From 34-65-8 sp963529855 (GTDB taxonomy: Bacteria; Pseudomonadota; Alphaproteobacteria; Sphingomonadales; Sphingomonadaceae): a stretch of DNA of 64,000 nucleotides. Location of the stretch: assembly GCA_963529855.1 (NCBI GenBank), contig CAURZK010000002.1, positions 540,856 to 604,855 of the forward strand. The letters run 5' to 3'. Below, piece after piece: positions 26,252-34,169 of the stretch (its first letter is position 1; every line of letters starts with the position of its first letter). The notes beneath the pieces were generated by a model, which was not told where the DNA came from, did not search any database, and saw only the letters and a list, made by a program, of their open reading frames with translations. A program made the position numbers and the translations under genes.

Positions 26252-28300
26252 TCAGGCAGGATTGATCAGGAGGTTGCCGACCGCGTCGACCTTGGCGACG
26301 CAGCCCGCCTCGATCAGCGTGGTCGAATCCATTTCGGTAACGATGGCGGGACCGGCAATCCGGTCGCCCTGACGCAGCTTTGCCCGGTCATAGATCACCG
26401 CGGCCTGCTCGCGCCCGTCCATCCACAAGGTATGGTCGCGGATTTTCGCAGCGGAAGGATCGCCGTTCCCCTTGGGCAATTCGGCAGCGGGCAGCTGCGG
26501 CGCCGCGCCCATGGCGACCGCGCGCAGGTTCACGATCTCGTGCGGGGTATCCATGTTGAAGGTGAACAGGCGGCGGTGCTCCTCGTCGAAGCGTTCCAGA
26601 ATGCCCTCGATGCCTTTGCCGCGCAGCAGCTGCTGATCGATCGTCAGCGGCACTTCGAATGCCTGCCCGGCATAGCGGACGTCGACTTCGAAGGCGCTGG
26701 TGACGCTCGCGTCCGGAATGCCGTCGGTAGTCAGTTCCGCCCGGGTCTGGCGAGCCATTTCGTCGAGCAGCGCGACCAGTTCCTCGACATCGGTTTCCGC
26801 CGCGAGGCGGCTGAAACTGCGCGCGGTTTCGGTCCGCATGCGCGTGGTCGCATCACCCAGCGCGCATAATACGCCAGGCGATACCGGGCTGACTGCGGGC
26901 CAGCTGCCCATCAGCCGGGCGACCGCGTTCACGTGCAGCGGCCCGGCACCGCCGAACCCCATCAGTGCGAAGTGGCGCGGGTCGTAACCCTGCTGCACCG
27001 AGATCATCCGTAATGCGCCAAACATGTTCTCGTTGACGATGTCGATGATGCCGCGCGCGGCAGCCATGAGCGGGATGCCGAGCGCGTCCGCGATGGTCTG
27101 GACGGCACGCTTGGCACCCTCGCGGTCGAGCTTGAATGCGCCGCCCAGCAGGTCTTCGGGCAGGTAGCCGAGCACTACATTGGCATCGGTCACCGTAGGT
27201 GCTTCGCCCCCCTTGCCATAGGCGACCGGCCCTGGCACCGCGCCAGCGCTTTGCGGGCCGACCCGCAGCGCCCTGGTCAATTCCGGAACATAGGCGATCG
27301 ATCCGCCACCGGCGCCGACCGTCTTCACATCGAGCGACGAGGCGCGGACGGACAGGTGCCCAACCTCGGTCGTGCGAACGCGGCGCGGTTCGAGATTTTC
27401 GATCAGTGCAACATCGGTCGACGTGCCGCCGACATCGAGCGTCAGGATGTTCTTGAGGCCGGCATTCCGGGCCACCCACAGCGCGCCCGTTACCCCGCCG
27501 GCGGGACCGGACATGAGGATGTTGACCGGGTGTTCCTCCGCCTTGTGCGAACTCATCAGCCCGCCGTCCGACCGCAGCAGCGAGAGCTTGCACTTGACGC
27601 CTGCGACGCGGAGCTTGTCACGCAGGTTCGAAACGTACTTGCCCACCACCGGGCGGACGGAAGCATTGGCCACGGTCGACAGGGTGCGCTCGTATTCCTG
27701 CATTTCGGGCAGGACCTCGTGGCTCAGCGATACCGGTATGTCCTGCATCATCTCGCGGGCGATCTCGCCGATACGCGCCTCGTGCGCGCCATTGACGTAG
27801 GCGTTGATCAGGCTGACCGTGATCGCCTCGACCCCGGCATCGCGCAGCATGGCGATCTTGTCGCGGATTTCGGCTTCGTCCAGCGGGCGCACCTCGTTCC
27901 CATCAGCGTCCATCCGGCCCTTGACGGTTACGGTGTCCTCCAGCGCGGCCAGCGGCTGGGGCTTGGGCCAGATGATCCATGCGGCGAGCCCGCCAGGCAC
28001 GAAGCTGCGCGCGATCTGCATCACGTCGCGATAACCTTCGGTCACGATCAGGCCGACGCGCGCGCCCTTGCCTTCCAGCACGGCATTGGTGGCAACGGTC
28101 GTGCCGTGAAGAAAGAACTCGATCGCCGCCGGATCGACCCCGGCCTGTTCTGTAACGGCCTCAACACCGGTCAGGATACCTTCGGAACTGTCATGCGGGG
28201 TGGAGGGCGTCTTGTGCCGCCAGAACTGTCCGCTGTCGTCGTCGAACAGCAGCAGGTCGGTGAACGTTCCGCCGACATCGACACCCAGCCGGTAACCCAT
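26252..28300 (-). CDS. hyuA: Hydantoinase A/oxoprolinase family ATPase subunit
   Basis: ATP-binding subunit (ASKHA-like fold) that works with HyuB. 682 residues from the ATG at 28300; the open frame extends 91 codons further but that part is antisense to the lyase gene. Phosphate-1 loop GVDVGGTFTDLLLFDD at the N-terminus, HGTTVATNAVLEGKGARVGL, SGPAGGVTGALWVARNAGLK and LDVGGTSTDVAL are the family signatures. Its start overlaps the lyase stop by one base (TGATG), so it is translationally coupled. Confidence 0.93.
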   Translation of the reverse strand: MGYRLGVDVGGTFTDLLLFDDDSGQFWRHKTPSTPHDSSEGILTGVEAVTEQAGVDPAAIEFFLHGTTVATNAVLEGKGARVGLIVTEGYRDVMQIARSFVPGGLAAWIIWPKPQPLAALEDTVTVKGRMDADGNEVRPLDEAEIRDKIAMLRDAGVEAITVSLINAYVNGAHEARIGEIAREMMQDIPVSLSHEVLPEMQEYERTLSTVANASVRPVVGKYVSNLRDKLRVAGVKCKLSLLRSDGGLMSSHKAEEHPVNILMSGPAGGVTGALWVARNAGLKNILTLDVGGTSTDVALIENLEPRRVRTTEVGHLSVRASSLDVKTVGAGGGSIAYVPELTRALRVGPQSAGAVPGPVAYGKGGEAPTVTDANVVLGYLPEDLLGGAFKLDREGAKRAVQTIADALGIPLMAAARGIIDIVNENMFGALRMISVQQGYDPRHFALMGFGGAGPLHVNAVARLMGSWPAVSPVSPGVLCALGDATTRMRTETARSFSRLAAETDVEELVALLDEMARQTRAELTTDGIPDASVTSAFEVDVRYAGQAFEVPLTIDQQLLRGKGIEGILERFDEEHRRLFTFNMDTPHEIVNLRAVAMGAAPQLPAAELPKGNGDPSAAKIRDHTLWMDGREQAAVIYDRAKLRQGDRIAGPAIVTEMDSTTLIEAGCVAKVDAVGNLLINPA

Positions 28301-29229
28301 CAGGCAATCACCCCTTCCCTGTCGCGCGGCGCGGGAAATCCGCCCGCCTTGCCGACCATCGACGGCATCTGCTTGGCCATTTCGCCGCCGAGCCAGCGAC
28401 TGGCCGCGATCAGGGCGTCCAGGTCGAAGCCAGTCGCAATCCCCGCCCGCTCCAGCATGTAGACCACGTCTTCGGTCGCCACGTTCCCGGCGGCACCGGG
28501 CGCAAACGGGCAGCCGCCCAGTCCACCGATCGAAGCATCGACGATCCGCGCACCCGCCCCGATTGCCGCCCACGCATTGGCCAGCCCGGTGCCGCGGGTA
28601 TTATGAAAATGAACCCGGACCGGGACCGGCGCGATCACGTTGCGCACGGCAGTTACCAGACGGTGCACATGCGCGGGGTTGGCGACCCCGATCGTATCGG
28701 CAAGTCCCACCTCCACCGCGCCGGCCCGGGCCAGCGCCCCGGCCATTGCAATCACGCGTTCTTCAGGGACCTCGCCTTCGAACGGACAGCCAAAGCTGCC
28801 AGCGATGGTTACCTGCGCGGTAAGCCCGGCCTCTCGTGCCAAATCAAAAATCTGTGCCGAGGTATCGACCGATCCCTCGCTCGTCTGCCCCTGGTTCGCC
28901 ATGGCAAAGGCATCGGTCGCAACGGCCACGGCGCCAAGCTGGTCGATCCGGCCCGTGGCAATGGCGCGCTCGGCGCCGCGCCGGTTCATGACCAGGCCGA
29001 TATACGTGACATCGGACCGGTCGGGCAGGCCGGCGCAGACGGCTTCCGCGTCCGCCATCCGGGGCACTGCGCGCGGGTTCACGAAACTCGCAACCTCGAT
29101 CCGCCGCACCCCGGCTGCCAGGGCCCGCGCGATCAGCGCCAGCTTGGCGGTGGTCGACACCTCGCGAACCTCGTTCTGCAAGCCGTCCCGCGGGCTGACT
29201 TCGACGATCTCGATGCGATCTGTATACAT
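28300..29229 (-). CDS. HMG-CoA lyase-like enzyme
   Basis: Metal-dependent retro-Claisen/aldol lyase of the DRE-TIM family, 309 residues. EVSPRDGLQNE gives the metal-binding Arg-Asp, VHFHNTRGTGLANAW the metal histidines, and SIGGLGGCPFAPGAAGN contains the catalytic cysteine loop seen in 3-hydroxy-3-methylglutaryl-CoA lyases. In this operon, behind a CoA-transferase and HyuAB, it more likely cleaves a related 3-hydroxyacyl-CoA made from the island's substrate than HMG-CoA from leucine. A TGTATACA palindrome overlaps its start codon. Confidence 0.88.
   Translation of the reverse strand: MYTDRIEIVEVSPRDGLQNEVREVSTTAKLALIARALAAGVRRIEVASFVNPRAVPRMADAEAVCAGLPDRSDVTYIGLVMNRRGAERAIATGRIDQLGAVAVATDAFAMANQGQTSEGSVDTSAQIFDLAREAGLTAQVTIAGSFGCPFEGEVPEERVIAMAGALARAGAVEVGLADTIGVANPAHVHRLVTAVRNVIAPVPVRVHFHNTRGTGLANAWAAIGAGARIVDASIGGLGGCPFAPGAAGNVATEDVVYMLERAGIATGFDLDALIAASRWLGGEMAKQMPSMVGKAGGFPAPRDREGVIA
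29220..29229. promoter_or_regulatory. TGTATACA palindrome over the lyase start (candidate GntR site)
   Basis: CTGTATACAT at 29220-29229; the central 8 bp are a perfect palindrome and the last bases are the lyase start codon. The same 8-bp core recurs at 29949-29958 in the divergent promoter. The GntR-family gene lies between the two copies and is the obvious candidate binder. Confidence 0.5.
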
Positions 29230-29236
29230 AACGTGA

Positions 29237-29917
29237 CTAGACCTTCCGCACGCGATCGGGTGAATCGATCGCGCTCAAGCCCCGATGCGCGTCGGCATAG
29301 GCGTGGAACGCGCGGCGGATATGACCTGCCATGATCGATTCGGCCCAGGCCCCGTCCCGGCGCGCGAAGGCAGACAGCAGCTCATCATGTTCGCCATGCG
29401 ATCGGCGCAGTTCATCACGGCCATATTGATGTGCCGTGCGCCAGACCACTGGCTGTTCGATCAGGGTGCCGAGCAGGTTGGACAGGCGCTGCGATGCCGC
29501 GATCTGCAGGATCGTCGCATGAAAGGCGCGATTGCGTTCGAGGAACACGTCGATGTCCGGCACCTCCAGCGAAATTGCACGCCCGATCGCAGCGTTACAC
29601 TCCCGAAGTTCGGCCAGAGTGGCGTCATCGATCCGTTCCGCAGCGCGCCGCGCCGCGTGCGCTTCCAGCATCGCGCGCAGTTCGAACACGTCCTCGATGT
29701 CGTCGAGCGACCAGTCGGCAACGAAGCTGCGCTGCGATTCCGTGCGTCGCACCAGCATGTCTGCCTCGAGCCGGCGCAAGGCGTCGCGAACCGGTGTGCG
29801 CGATACGCCGCAACGATCCGCCAGAGCCTCCTCCCCGAGCGGATCGCCCGACGCCAGCTCGCCGGAGATGATCATCTCGCGGATCGTTGCATAGGCCCTG
29901 TCGGAGGCGCGGGACAT
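29237..29917 (-). CDS. GntR/FadR-family transcriptional regulator of the HyuAB island
   Basis: 226 residues: N-terminal winged helix-turn-helix about residues 1-70 (PLGEEALADRCGVSRTPVRD) and C-terminal FCD ligand domain about 78-210, all helical, with the Asp and His residues expected for metal-dependent effector binding (ERNRAFHATI, HGEHDELLSAF). It heads the leftward operon 7 nt before the lyase gene and diverges from the TonB receptor. FCD regulators usually bind short palindromes with a TNGT-ACNA pattern, and TTGTATACAA lies 31 bp upstream of its start. It probably represses both operons until an acid intermediate binds. Confidence 0.88.
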   Translation of the reverse strand: MSRASDRAYATIREMIISGELASGDPLGEEALADRCGVSRTPVRDALRRLEADMLVRRTESQRSFVADWSLDDIEDVFELRAMLEAHAARRAAERIDDATLAELRECNAAIGRAISLEVPDIDVFLERNRAFHATILQIAASQRLSNLLGTLIEQPVVWRTAHQYGRDELRRSHGEHDELLSAFARRDGAWAESIMAGHIRRAFHAYADAHRGLSAIDSPDRVRKV

Positions 29918-29948
29918 TTCTCACCCAAATCAGCTTGACCAATCCGTT

Positions 29949-29958
29949 TTGTATACAA
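29949..29958. promoter_or_regulatory. TTGTATACAA palindrome in the divergent promoter (candidate GntR operator)
   Basis: Perfect 10-bp palindrome TTGTATACAA in the 109-nt gap between the GntR gene (start 29917) and the TonB receptor (start 30027). It fits the usual FCD-type GntR site and shares its core with 29220-29229. Confidence 0.6.
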
Positions 29959-30026
29959 TAAATGGAAGCGGTCGCAAGGTGGATGTAAAGCCCGCCGACG
30001 AGCGGGTATTTCCGGGAGGAAGTACG

Positions 30027-32564
30027 ATGCGCCTGCTCAAGACCGTGGCTCTTGCCTCTACGGCATGTGCCGTTCTGGCCGCTGTTCCCGCCCAGGCCCA
30101 GGACGCCTCCGGTCAACCGCCAGCTGCCGACTCGCCCGATCCGGGGATCGTCGTCACCGCTCGCCGCCAGAACGAGCGGCTGCAGGATGTCCCCGCATCC
30201 GTGTCAGTGCTCACCACCGAAGCTATCGCCAATACCGGCGCAACCAGTGCCGACGATTTCGCGCAGCTGACCCCGGGCGTCACTATCGTTACCGGCACGG
30301 CAGAGGCTGGCGATACGCAGGTGAACATTCGCGGCATCAATGGCGCGCGCGATGCGGAAAGCTCGGTCGCGCTGGTCGTTGATGGCATTCTCAAGACCAA
30401 TACCGCGCAGCTCAACCAGCCGCAGGGCACCCTGCGCCAGGTCGAAATCCTCAAGGGGCCGCAAGGCGCGCTCTACGGCCGCAATGCCGCGGCGGGCGCG
30501 ATCGTGCTGCAGACGGTCAAGCCCGGCGACCTGTTCGAAGGCGCGATCAAGGGTTCTTACGGAGAGAACGACACCTGGCAGGGCATGGGTCACATCGCCG
30601 GGCCACTGGGCGAAAATCTGGGGTTCGTCGTGTCCGGCCTCTACCGCCGCACCGACGGGTTCTTCCGCAATATCCTGCTGGCCGACAGCAAGTCGGTCGA
30701 CGACCAGGAAATCTGGGCAGTCGACGGGCGCCTGGTCGCAGGCCTTGGCGAAGCGACGGAGCTCGACATCAAGGCCCGTTATTCGGAACTGCGCGGCGCC
30801 TCAATCGCGTTCAATGCCGCATTCCATCTGCCCAATTTCGCCGCGGTCAATCCGGCCTTCTTCGAAGACGTGAACCGGCACCCGTTCCGTTTCTATAACA
30901 ACATCCGCCCCACCAACGCGCAGGACAGTTTCGACGTCTCGGCCAAGATCGAGCACGAATTCGGCAATGGCATGATGCTGACTGCCTGGGCGCTTTATTC
31001 CGATGTCCGGCAATCGCTGATTGCGGATGGCACGTCGGCAGACTTTGCCCGCTTCATCGGCGCCGCAAATCCCGCGGTGGCCGATGCTGTCGCCGCCTGT
31101 TTTGCCAGCACGGCGAGCCTCACCGGTTTTCCGGTCAACCAGCCGGGCGCGATCGGGCAAATCCCTGTCCCGTTCATCTTCGCTCCGGCCAATGGATCGA
31201 CTTTCGGCCCTTACAGCCCGACGACCTGCGACGGGACGCAGTACCAGATCCGCAACCAGAAGGACTTCAGCGCCGAAGTGCGGCTGGCCTCGAACGAGGA
31301 TGGGCCGCTGACCTGGCAACTGGGCGCCTATTTCCTCAAGATCGACCGCGAGGTCGGCGTGTCGATCGGCGCCGACCTCGGGCTGGGCGTCATCGCCAGT
31401 CTCTACAATCCGCCCGAAAGCGACAACCCGACCTCGCTGCTGCTGGCGGACCAGTTCGATACCAACGTCTATGCCGCGTTCGGTGCAATCGAGTACGAGG
31501 TCAGCCCCCAGTTCACCGCAGGCGTCGCGCTGCGCTACGACATCGAAGACCGCACGACACAGTCGCTGGTGCCAGATGCCGACGATCCGTTTTCCGGCGG
31601 GCCGATCAACCCGGGCCAGGCATTCGGCCCGTTGGTGCCGCAGGACGCGACCTTCAAGCAATTGCAGCCCAAGGTCAGCCTCAGTTACCAGCCCACGCCC
31701 GATCTCAACATCTACGCCAACTGGGGTATCGGCTTCAAATCGGGCGGGTTCAATAACCAGGGCTCGCAGGCAATCATCGATGCCTCGTTCAATGACGGGG
31801 TGACGCCGGGCACGATCGACGCCGACGTGCTGATCACCGACCGGTACCGCAAGGAAAAGAGCTCCGCCTTCGAAGCGGGCATCAAGGGCACGCTGTTCGG
31901 CAACCGCCTGACATTCGATCTTGCCGGGTACTACACCCGCATCGACGACATGCAGTTCTTCGAATTCTTCGTCGGCAGTTTCGGCCTGCTGCGCGTCGTT
32001 TCCAACATCGACGAGGTGGAGGTAAAGGGCGCCGAGCTCAACCTGACCGGGCGGGTGGTCGATGGCTGGACGCTGTTCGGATCGTTCAACGTGACCGACA
32101 GCGAGATCAAGGAAAACGCCTCGCGCCCCTACACGGTGGGGAACAAGTCGCCCTATACCGCCGACTGGACGATCAACCTGGGCAGCGAGATCAAGGCACC
32201 GCTGACCGATGCGATCGACCTGCTTTTCCGCATGGATTACCGCCTGACCGGCCCGACATGGTTCCATTCGGTGCAGGAACAGGTGCGCCCGACGATCTTT
32301 TCCGCGCTGCTGCCGATCTCCGCACTCGGCCTTCCCGGCTTCATCGGCGATGCCGATTACACCATTGCCCGGCGCGATACCTTCGGCGTGCTGAATGTAC
32401 GCGCTGGGATAGAGACGGGCAATTTCAGCGCCCACGTGTTCGCCGAAAACGTCCTCAACGAGAAATATCTCGCCGAGGTCATTCCAGCGATCGAGTTCGG
32501 CGGATCGTTCATTTCGCCCGGCGCACGGCGGCTGGTCGGGGTCGAAATCGGCTACAAGTTCTGA
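30027..32564 (+). CDS. TonB-dependent outer-membrane receptor (HyuAB island)
   Basis: Outer-membrane active transporter of 845 residues. The ATG at 30027 follows GGGAGGA by 6 nt and opens a signal peptide ending in AVPAQAQ near residue 25. A TonB box (IVVTARR) lies near residue 42, then the plug domain (about 55-165, with NIRGINGARDAE and VEILKGPQGALYGRNAAAGA) and a beta-barrel ending in the typical terminal Phe (EIGYKF). It resembles receptors for non-siderophore organic substrates in sphingomonads. It probably imports the compound degraded by the HyuAB island and leads the rightward operon. Confidence 0.93.
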   Translation: MRLLKTVALASTACAVLAAVPAQAQDASGQPPAADSPDPGIVVTARRQNERLQDVPASVSVLTTEAIANTGATSADDFAQLTPGVTIVTGTAEAGDTQVNIRGINGARDAESSVALVVDGILKTNTAQLNQPQGTLRQVEILKGPQGALYGRNAAAGAIVLQTVKPGDLFEGAIKGSYGENDTWQGMGHIAGPLGENLGFVVSGLYRRTDGFFRNILLADSKSVDDQEIWAVDGRLVAGLGEATELDIKARYSELRGASIAFNAAFHLPNFAAVNPAFFEDVNRHPFRFYNNIRPTNAQDSFDVSAKIEHEFGNGMMLTAWALYSDVRQSLIADGTSADFARFIGAANPAVADAVAACFASTASLTGFPVNQPGAIGQIPVPFIFAPANGSTFGPYSPTTCDGTQYQIRNQKDFSAEVRLASNEDGPLTWQLGAYFLKIDREVGVSIGADLGLGVIASLYNPPESDNPTSLLLADQFDTNVYAAFGAIEYEVSPQFTAGVALRYDIEDRTTQSLVPDADDPFSGGPINPGQAFGPLVPQDATFKQLQPKVSLSYQPTPDLNIYANWGIGFKSGGFNNQGSQAIIDASFNDGVTPGTIDADVLITDRYRKEKSSAFEAGIKGTLFGNRLTFDLAGYYTRIDDMQFFEFFVGSFGLLRVVSNIDEVEVKGAELNLTGRVVDGWTLFGSFNVTDSEIKENASRPYTVGNKSPYTADWTINLGSEIKAPLTDAIDLLFRMDYRLTGPTWFHSVQEQVRPTIFSALLPISALGLPGFIGDADYTIARRDTFGVLNVRAGIETGNFSAHVFAENVLNEKYLAEVIPAIEFGGSFISPGARRLVGVEIGYKF

Positions 32565-32568
32565 AGCG

Positions 32569-33321
32569 ATGACCAAGGTCCGCCGCATCAAGGTCATCGT
32601 ACCGATCCCGATGGACGAGGCCGGCGTCGCCGCCCGCGCAGCGCAGCTGCCCACAGGTTTCGTCACCCCCGGTTTCGCGCCCGAATTTGCCGCCGTGCCG
32701 TGGGGCGCGGCATTGGGTGAAAGCTACCACGACATGCTGCTGATGGACTGGACCGTGTTCCAAACCGGCATCGGTGCCGAGGACGAAGGCTATGCCGGGG
32801 TCCTGATCGACACCGTTTCCGACAGCGGGCTGCGCGCGCTGCGCTCGCGCCTGTCGATCCCGGTGGTCGGCCCGGGCGAGGCGGCCTTCGCGACGGCCAT
32901 GATGCTGGGCAAGAAATTCACCGTGCTGACCATGTGGCCGCAGTGGTTCCCCCTCTACGAAAAGACCTTGACTGAATATGGCTGGTGGAGCCGCGTCGCA
33001 TCGCTTCGCTCCATCGACACCCGGCCTGACGTGACCGAACTGCTTGCGGGCAAGGAGGAGGTCATCTTCGCCAAACTCAAGGGAGAGGCCCTGCGCGCGA
33101 TCGAGCAGGACGGGGCCGACACGATCGTGCTGGGCTCCACCACCATGCACCAGTCGGCAGCTTGGCTGGCGGGCGAACTGCCGGTGCCGGTGATCAACCC
33201 GGGCCAGGTCGCCTACAAGCAGCTCGAACTGTTGATCGGCCTCGGGCTCACGCATTCGAAAAAGGCATTCCCCGCGCCCGAGGTGCGCAAGGATGCCGAC
33301 ATCAGGAGAGGCTGGCAATGA
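32569..33321 (+). CDS. Asp/Glu/hydantoin racemase-family protein lacking cysteines
   Basis: 250-residue protein with the two-domain Asp/Glu racemase fold: VPWGAALGESYHDM, then VLIDTVSDSGLRALRSRLSIPVVGPGEAA where the first catalytic cysteine normally sits, and DTIVLGSTTMHQSAAW where the second normally sits. Neither cysteine is present; in fact the whole protein has none. Two-base cysteine racemisation is therefore impossible. It may be a decarboxylase, isomerase or lyase using other residues, or a binding protein. Next gene overlaps by 4 nt. Confidence 0.75.
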   Translation: MTKVRRIKVIVPIPMDEAGVAARAAQLPTGFVTPGFAPEFAAVPWGAALGESYHDMLLMDWTVFQTGIGAEDEGYAGVLIDTVSDSGLRALRSRLSIPVVGPGEAAFATAMMLGKKFTVLTMWPQWFPLYEKTLTEYGWWSRVASLRSIDTRPDVTELLAGKEEVIFAKLKGEALRAIEQDGADTIVLGSTTMHQSAAWLAGELPVPVINPGQVAYKQLELLIGLGLTHSKKAFPAPEVRKDADIRRGWQ

Positions 33322-33746
33322 CATGGAGCGAAGGCGGGCCCGGTCAGACGCCGCTGCCCTACCCCTATTACATCGACATCGTGACCAAGCGGTACTTCGA
33401 CGCCGTCGACAACAAGGATATGGACCGGGTTCTGGATTGCTTCACCCCGGACGCGGTCCTGACCGAACAGACCTCGGGGACGGTCCATGACGGGATCGGT
33501 GCGATCCGCGCCATGTTCACGAGGCTGTTCGCGGATTTCTCCGACATCTGGCACGGCAATTTCGTCCACACCGCCGATCCGGCGACCAATGCGATCTGTT
33601 CGCAATTCACTGTGCTGATCACACCCAACGGCGGCGGGGAACTGCGCTACGAGAACTGCAACCGCTTCTATCTGAAGGACGACCGGTTCCACCGGATCTA
33701 TGTCTACATGAGCGGCGACAATCTGCTCAAGGAAGGGGACGCCTGA
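33318..33746 (+). CDS. SnoaL/NTF2-like protein (copy 1)
   Basis: 142-residue alpha+beta barrel protein of the NTF2/SnoaL superfamily (KRYFDAVDNKDMDRVLDCFTP, IRAMFTRLFADFSDI, YENCNRFYLKDDRFHRIYVY). Start at 33318 overlaps the racemase-like stop (ATGA) and AGGAGAG lies 8 nt upstream. Family members are isomerases, cyclases, dehydratases or simple binding proteins, so the role is open. It is followed by a clear paralogue. Confidence 0.8.
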   Translation: MTWSEGGPGQTPLPYPYYIDIVTKRYFDAVDNKDMDRVLDCFTPDAVLTEQTSGTVHDGIGAIRAMFTRLFADFSDIWHGNFVHTADPATNAICSQFTVLITPNGGGELRYENCNRFYLKDDRFHRIYVYMSGDNLLKEGDA

Positions 33747-34144
33747 TGCAGTACGCGCCCACACTCTCGCGCGCGGAGCTGATCGACCTCGCCCTGCACC
33801 GCTACTTCGCCCGGGTCGACGCCAAGGATCTGGACGCGGCGCTGGCCTGCTTCCACGACGAGGCATTGTTCTGTGTCCAGACCGCCTTCACCCGCCATTC
33901 GGGCAAGGCCGAAATCCGCCGCATGTTCGCCGACTTTTTCGCCAGCTACCAGACGATCGTGCACCAGGATTTCGTCTGCACCGTCGATGAAAAGCACGGC
34001 CGGATCGCCGCCAGTTTCCAAGCCGTTCTGACCGGGCACGACGGGTCGGTTACAAGGCTGCTCAATACCAATTTCTGGCGGGTGCGCGACGACAGGTTCC
34101 AGGAAGTCTACGTTTACATGAGCGGCGCAAACCCGCTCGTCTGA
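33746..34144 (+). CDS. SnoaL/NTF2-like protein (copy 2)
   Basis: 132-residue paralogue of the preceding protein (RYFARVDAKDLDAALACFHD, IRRMFADFFASYQTIVHQDF, RLLNTNFWRVRDDRFQEVYVYMSG). Start overlaps the previous stop by one base (TGATG). Two such proteins made in equal amounts suggest a heteromeric complex or two successive steps on related intermediates. Last gene of the rightward operon of the island. Confidence 0.8.
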   Translation: MQYAPTLSRAELIDLALHRYFARVDAKDLDAALACFHDEALFCVQTAFTRHSGKAEIRRMFADFFASYQTIVHQDFVCTVDEKHGRIAASFQAVLTGHDGSVTRLLNTNFWRVRDDRFQEVYVYMSGANPLV

Positions 34145-34169
34145 TTGCTGCGTGTATTATGGCGGAGCG

